Assembly (NCBI GenBank): GCA_903835145.1
Contig: CAILMA010000116.1
Span: forward strand, 1 to 11,176
Reading direction: 5' to 3'
From: an uncultured Bacteroidota bacterium
GTDB lineage: Bacteria > Bacteroidota > Bacteroidia > Chitinophagales > Chitinophagaceae
DNA length: 11,176 bases
This document shows positions 7,216-11,176 of this stretch, piece by piece (position 1 is the first letter of the stretch; each line of letters starts with the position of its first letter). Position numbers and translations under genes: made by a program. A model generated the notes under the pieces. That model saw nothing but the letters and a program-made list of their open reading frames with translations, was not told the origin of the DNA and did not search any database.

Positions 7216-7411
7216 TGCCGTGAGGCAACTTTAAAATCATAAAACACGGCAATCGTATTTTCGGGAAAATTTGGATAGCCGCAAAATTGATATGAATCGT
7301 TGCCTGAAAGTAAGGGCATACATCAGTTAATAATATAGTATATATAAGCAGTATCAAGCTGCAAAATGCACCTCAAAGTGCCTGAAAACAGTTTAATTAC
7401 CTAAAAAGACT

Positions 7412-7419
7412 TACCTTTG
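7412..7419 (+). promoter_or_regulatory. Exact -7 box match (TACCTTTG) upstream of the giant surface-protein gene
   Basis: TACCTTTG fits the Bacteroidota -7 consensus TAnnTTTG fully. The -33 element is poor (only GTTTAA near 7391). It would give a leader of about 255 bases that includes the nested hairpins at 7531-7578. A short motif like this can occur by chance. Confidence 0.22.
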
Positions 7420-7680
7420 AAATCGTATTAGTTTTACTTTCTTTTGCATATAAAATCGTGTAAAATATCAGCATAGTAAGAACTTAAAAGTTCGTCGCTA
7501 CCGGGCTGTATAGTTCTGATTCTTTTCGGTTGGCTGTTGTTGCTCAGACCATTTAATAAAAATGGATTGCGCCAGCCATCAAAAATGAAAAATGACTAAA
7601 GGAATGTCGGATTTTATCGACCCTCCCGTTTGCATGCTGTTATTGCCGGCGAGTAGATCACAGAAAAAATTACCTGCAAC

Positions 7681-10600
7681 ATGTTGAATTATTTTACAAA
7701 GAGCTTTCATACTTATCTTTTTTTCATAGTCACGACTATTTTCCTTGCCCTCTCCGGAACGGCACTCGCTGTGCCTACCATTACTACAGTTCCTACTTTG
7801 TTTGGTCCATATTGCAACAATGACACCAGCCATATCTCTGTAGTATTTACATACACTGGTACTTTCACAGGTCTTTTTAAAGTTCAGATTTCCAATGCAT
7901 CTGGCGTTTTCCCTACTGATTTTACCACAGGTATTCTTGGGTCCGATACAGCGAGTCCTATTGCAGCAGTCGTTCCCGTAGGCCTAACAGCCGGCACAGC
8001 TTACCGCATCAGAGTTATTAACCAGACTCCCTCACCTACATTCGGCAGTAACAATGGTTCCAACATCACTATTTTAGGATATCCGGTTGTGCCCGCAATT
8101 GCAGGGTTCCGGCTGGCTGGTTTGGGTGGCACAGTAAGCCTTAGCGATAATGTTGCAGGCGGCACGTGGAGCAGCAGCGACACGACAATTGCAAAAATTA
8201 GTGCTACCGGGCTCGTAACCGGCGTAGCTCTGGGTACCGATTCTATTTATTATTCGGTTACCAACACCTGCGGCCTAACAACTACTATCAATAAATTAAT
8301 ATCAGTAGTGCCCTTACCAGGTATAACATCAGTGACGCCTAACACCGGCGTTCCCGGTGCCACTGTAACCATTTCTGGCACCAACTTTAACTCCACCGCC
8401 ACCAGCAACGCCCTCTACTTCGGCAGTACGAAAGCAGCCATCAGTTCGGCATCTGCAACATCTATTACCGCAGCATTGCCCGTAAACGCTACCTACAATT
8501 CGCTTACCCTTGCCGATACCACAACCGGTTTTATTGCTACGGAGCAATATGCATTTTTACCTACCTACCATAATTCAGGCCTCATGGCCGATTCTGTACA
8601 TTTTAATGCCCCGGTCAATTTTGCAGCTGACGCCTCACCTATCGGGGCGGCTTTGGGCGACATAGACGGTGACGGAAAAACGGATATGGTGGTTGTAAAC
8701 AGCGGCCCAAATAACATTTATGTGTATTTAAATCAGGGAACTGGCACAGGTATCAACTCCGGCACGTTTGCTGCTCCGCTTATTCTTTCTACCGGCTTCG
8801 GTCCGCACTACGTAAAAATAGCAGATATAGATGGTGATGGCCGGCCCGATATCCTCGTTACCAATACCTCAACCAGTTCGAATAAAATATCTATTTTCAG
8901 AAATATATCAACCCCGGGTACGCTTACATTTGCTGCGCGGGTGGATATAAACACAGGTGGTTCTGCACCTTTTGACCTTGCTATTGCAGACTTCGACGGA
9001 GACAAGAAACCGGATATTGCAGTCGTAAACCAATCATCGAACAAGATTGCCATTTTGCGCAATCTGAGTGCTCCGGGAACCATTACAGTAAATTCATTTG
9101 CCGCTCCAGTTTCCTTCAATACCGGCTCCTATCCCTTTAAAATATTTGCTGGCGACCTTGATGGCGACGGAAAAGTTGATATTGCGGTAACTAACTATGG
9201 TGCTAACACGCTATCAGTTTTTCATAATACAGCAACCATAGGTTCTATTGGCACAGGTTCATTTGCTACCGCTATAACTATAGCAACCGGCAATGGCCCT
9301 GCAGGTATTGCTGGCGGCGACATTGACGGAGACGGAAAAACTGACCTGATTGTCACCAACACCGGCGATGCAAACATTGCGGTATACCGCAATACAAATG
9401 CTACGGCTGGCACGCTCACCTTTGCAACCGCTATAACGTTTGCATCATCTTCTGCGCCGGAAGACATTGCTCTTGCCGATATTAACGGTGATGGCAAACT
9501 GGACCTTGCAGTGGGTGCTTATACAGCGAACAAAGTTTCCGTTTTCCTTAATACTGCTACCAGCGGCGCTATTGCAGCTGGTTCTCTGGCTGCTAAAACA
9601 GACCTTGGAACCGGCACCTACCCGGCCGGAATAGCACTGGGCGACATTGACGGCGATGGCAAACCTGATTTAGCTATTGTAAATGGCGGTGACGCGACAG
9701 TCTCCGTCTTCAAGAATAATCCTCTGCCTCCGAATGGGCCCATCCGTGGTGTTGACTCCATTTGCCTGGGTACTACAACCTTACTCACCGACTCCGTGAC
9801 TGGCGGCACATGGATGAGCAGCAACACTGCAATAGCAACGGTGAACACCGCTGGCCTTGTTACCAGCCTAAGCGGCGGTGTAGATACTATTATTTACTAC
9901 ACTTTTGCTCAGGGCGATACTAGTAAAGCTTATTTCAACATTACTGTTAATACTTACACACCAGCAGCAAGGATAACCCACCCGTCAAGTTCGTTTTGTA
10001 TTGGTGCTGTTTTGCCACTGAGCGACTCAGTTGCAGGCGGCACCTGGAGCAGCAGCAACACTGCTATCGCAACCGTTAACGCATACGGCTACGTATCAGG
10101 CGTTACCGTTGGTGCTGCAATCATTAGCTACAGGGTGAGCAATAGCTGCGCAACTACGACCGATACCCTTCATATAACAGTAAGTCCATCAACCGGTTAT
10201 ACAATAGGGCGCATAAGCGGAAGCACCGCTGTATGTGCCGGTTCTGCTATCACACTTACCGATACTACCGCCGGAGGCAACTGGATGAGCTCAGATGCCA
10301 GCATAGCATCAATAAACGCCACAGGGCACGTAACCGGCATAGCATCTGGAACTGTGTCAATAACTTATGGATTTTCAGGCAGTTGTGGTACCTATCTTAC
10401 ATCCGCAACCTTAACGGTTGATTCAGTGCTTAATGCAGATTCCATATCCGGCCCGGCGGCACTTTGTCAGGGTTCGTCTGCAACTTACATCGATCTTGCT
10501 GGCACAGGCGGCACATGGTCATTATCAAACACCAATGCAAGCATAACAACAGCAGGAGCACTCACAGCTGCCCATTCAGGTATCGATACCTTGTCCTACA

Positions 10601-11176
10601 CCATCGCAAACAGTTGCGGCTCAGCAATGGGCAATAGACTCCTCACAATCAACACCCTGCCTAACGCTGGTATCATCACAGGTTCGAATACAATTTGCAC
10701 TTCTGACACGTTATTTTTGGCGGATACCATCACAGGGGGTACGTGGTCGCTTACCAACAACAAAGCCGGATCTCTCGGAAATGGAAAAATCAGGGGGGTA
10801 ACTACCGGGCTGGACACTGTTCGGTATGCTGTTAGAAACACCTGTGGTTCTGACACTGCTATCTACCCTATATCTGTAATCGGCATCCCTTCACCCGGCT
10901 CCATCAACGGTCCGGTCACAATATGCCAGGGTGTAACTGCGACATTTATTGATACGGCAATGGCTGGCAACGGCACATGGCATGTTATTAACAGCAATGC
11001 ATCAATAAATGATACGCTTGTCACCGCTTTACTGACCGGCACCGATACTGTTACTTACACGGTAACAAATGCCTGCGGCAGCGCAACAGCGATTAAAAAA
11101 ATAACTATAAATGCGATCACATATGTGGCACCAATCAACGGTCCATCTGTCGTTTGTACAGGCAATACTATTACAC
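7681..11176 (+). CDS. Giant secreted Ig-like / seven-bladed FG-GAP propeller surface protein, 3' partial
   Basis: One uninterrupted frame of 1165 codons that runs off the right edge. The start is the first ATG after an in-frame TAG at 7654. Domains in order: signal peptide (1-30, cleavage likely after ALA with VPTITT next); a beta-sandwich module (about 31-135: FKVQISNASGVF, YRIRVINQ); an Ig/BIG2-like unit (about 140-210: AGGTWSSSDTTIAKI); an IPT/TIG-like domain (about 213-298: ITSVTPNTGVPGATVTISG); seven FG-GAP/VCBS-type blades (about 303-685) with calcium-binding-type loops such as DIDGDGKTD; then Ig-like units from about 686 to the edge, most with a cysteine pair. It is probably exported to the cell surface, and a type IX C-terminal sorting domain would be expected beyond the window, though none is visible here. 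The likely role is adhesion, matrix or carbohydrate binding; no enzyme motif was seen. The size and repeat content fit Bacteroidota surface adhesins. Confidence 0.93.
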   Translation, partial: MLNYFTKSFHTYLFFIVTTIFLALSGTALAVPTITTVPTLFGPYCNNDTSHISVVFTYTGTFTGLFKVQISNASGVFPTDFTTGILGSDTASPIAAVVPVGLTAGTAYRIRVINQTPSPTFGSNNGSNITILGYPVVPAIAGFRLAGLGGTVSLSDNVAGGTWSSSDTTIAKISATGLVTGVALGTDSIYYSVTNTCGLTTTINKLISVVPLPGITSVTPNTGVPGATVTISGTNFNSTATSNALYFGSTKAAISSASATSITAALPVNATYNSLTLADTTTGFIATEQYAFLPTYHNSGLMADSVHFNAPVNFAADASPIGAALGDIDGDGKTDMVVVNSGPNNIYVYLNQGTGTGINSGTFAAPLILSTGFGPHYVKIADIDGDGRPDILVTNTSTSSNKISIFRNISTPGTLTFAARVDINTGGSAPFDLAIADFDGDKKPDIAVVNQSSNKIAILRNLSAPGTITVNSFAAPVSFNTGSYPFKIFAGDLDGDGKVDIAVTNYGANTLSVFHNTATIGSIGTGSFATAITIATGNGPAGIAGGDIDGDGKTDLIVTNTGDANIAVYRNTNATAGTLTFATAITFASSSAPEDIALADINGDGKLDLAVGAYTANKVSVFLNTATSGAIAAGSLAAKTDLGTGTYPAGIALGDIDGDGKPDLAIVNGGDATVSVFKNNPLPPNGPIRGVDSICLGTTTLLTDSVTGGTWMSSNTAIATVNTAGLVTSLSGGVDTIIYYTFAQGDTSKAYFNITVNTYTPAARITHPSSSFCIGAVLPLSDSVAGGTWSSSNTAIATVNAYGYVSGVTVGAAIISYRVSNSCATTTDTLHITVSPSTGYTIGRISGSTAVCAGSAITLTDTTAGGNWMSSDASIASINATGHVTGIASGTVSITYGFSGSCGTYLTSATLTVDSVLNADSISGPAALCQGSSATYIDLAGTGGTWSLSNTNASITTAGALTAAHSGIDTLSYTIANSCGSAMGNRLLTINTLPNAGIITGSNTICTSDTLFLADTITGGTWSLTNNKAGSLGNGKIRGVTTGLDTVRYAVRNTCGSDTAIYPISVIGIPSPGSINGPVTICQGVTATFIDTAMAGNGTWHVINSNASINDTLVTALLTGTDTVTYTVTNACGSATAIKKITINAITYVAPINGPSVVCTGNTIT
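8152..8178 (+). repeat. 27-base near-identical segment shared with 10030-10056
   Basis: GTTGCAGGCGGCAC, then one variable base, then TGGAGCAGCAGC occurs here, in the Ig unit before the propeller, and again at 10030-10056, in the second Ig unit after it. Only one base differs over 27, although the rest of the two units has diverged much more. Both encode VAGGTWSSS. Confidence 0.8.
8588..9735 (+). repeat. Seven FG-GAP/VCBS-like repeats forming a likely beta-propeller
   Basis: Loops of the form DxDGDGxxD begin at residues 327, 382, 437, 492, 547, 600 and 655 of the giant protein (bases 8659, 8824, 8989, 9154, 9319, 9478 and 9643), a spacing of 55 residues in all steps but one (53). Each loop is followed by a hydrophobic strand ending in VN, TN or GA and then a strand like VFxN or YRN. 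The DNA is diverged between copies, so these are old repeats. Loop 3 (DFDGDKKPD) has Lys in place of the second Gly and loop 6 (DINGDGKLD) has Asn in place of the second Asp. The block has no cysteine. Confidence 0.9.
9736..11176 (+). repeat. Array of Ig-like (BIG2-like) units with cysteine pairs
   Basis: After the propeller, the first cysteine of each unit (motif like xICxG) is at residues 695, 773, 852, 929, 1006, 1082 and 1159, a period of 76-79. Units carry GGTW or a variant, then SNxxIAxVN and a G-V-T turn, and end with NSCG or NTCG. The second cysteine is at 823, 902, 979, 1055 and 1132, 49-50 residues after the first, consistent with an intradomain disulfide. Six units are complete and the seventh is cut by the window edge. 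Confidence 0.85.

Larger units (their letters stand above)
7174..7680. other. Gene-free divergent region between the lipoprotein and the giant surface-protein gene
   Basis: About 500 bases, AT-rich, with no reading frame that looks coding. It must hold the promoters of both flanking genes. Visible structures are an inverted repeat TGCCGTG/CACGGCA (7216-7222 and 7245-7251), a small hairpin GCAC-CTCAAA-GTGC near 7367, and a nested pair: TGGCTG/CAGCCA (7531-7536 with 7573-7578) enclosing CCATTT/AAATGG (7549-7554 with 7560-7565). The nested pair lies about 100 bases before the start of the giant gene. None matches a riboswitch I recognise. Confidence 0.6.

Noticed and set aside
7579-7833. An 84-codon minus-strand frame at the 5' end of the giant gene
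   Set aside because: It runs antisense over the signal-peptide region of the giant gene, shows no domain or signal, and half of it lies in the AT-rich intergenic region.
8001-10856. Several short minus- and plus-strand frames across the giant gene
   Set aside because: They are all shadows of the repeat-rich frame-1 gene. The antisense ones share Pro/Ser/Val-rich composition because they mirror the GDG and GGT repeats.
8659-11160. CRISPR array or DNA tandem repeat
   Set aside because: The periodicity (about 165 and 231 bases) is at protein level. The DNA copies are diverged and there is no constant repeat with unique spacers.

Overview
The window looks like a piece of a Bacteroidota chromosome, probably from the Chitinophagales/Sphingobacteriia side. 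Four things suggest this: start codons without Shine-Dalgarno sequences, promoter boxes resembling the Bacteroidota -33 TTTG / -7 TAnnTTTG pattern, a short lipoprotein with a 'GSC-KK' lipobox, and a very long secreted Ig-like/beta-propeller protein of the kind usually exported by the type IX system. No rRNA, tRNA, CRISPR, IS element or phage gene was seen. The taxonomic call is inference.

Layout. (1) Positions 1-2526 (+) hold the C-terminal four-fifths of a CusA/CzcA-type heavy-metal RND efflux pump, cut by the left window edge and closed by a strong hairpin terminator. (2) Positions 2598-5717 (-) hold a compact surface-glycan pair, UDP-galactopyranose mutase (glf) and a family-2 glycosyltransferase, with overlapping ends. 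An AlbA_2/ATPase-fold regulator-like protein follows 38 bases downstream. (3) Positions 5837-6772 (-) encode a membrane protein that fuses a MauE/DoxX-like four-helix domain to a periplasmic thioredoxin fold with a CPHC active site. (4) Positions 6946-7173 (-) encode a 75-residue cysteine-containing lipoprotein with its own terminator. (5) After about 500 bases without a gene, position 7681 to the right edge (+) is one uninterrupted reading frame of at least 1165 codons, open at the 3' end.

That last gene is the most notable object here. It has a signal peptide, an N-terminal beta-sandwich module, one Ig-like (BIG2-like) unit and an IPT/TIG-like domain. Next come exactly seven Asp-rich FG-GAP/VCBS blades at a 55-residue period, which suggests a closed seven-bladed propeller. 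Six more complete Ig-like units follow at about a 77-residue period, most with a cysteine pair 49-50 residues apart, and a seventh is just starting at the edge. It is probably a cell-surface adhesin or matrix protein.

The genes do not form one obvious pathway. The glf/glycosyltransferase pair supports galactofuranose-containing surface glycan synthesis. The MauE-thioredoxin fusion and the cysteine-containing lipoprotein are both envelope proteins and may share thiol chemistry, but a terminator separates them. I found no convincing evidence of a wholly new system. The most unusual signals are the architecture and cysteine pattern of the giant surface protein and a cluster of inverted repeats around the MauE-thioredoxin promoter.
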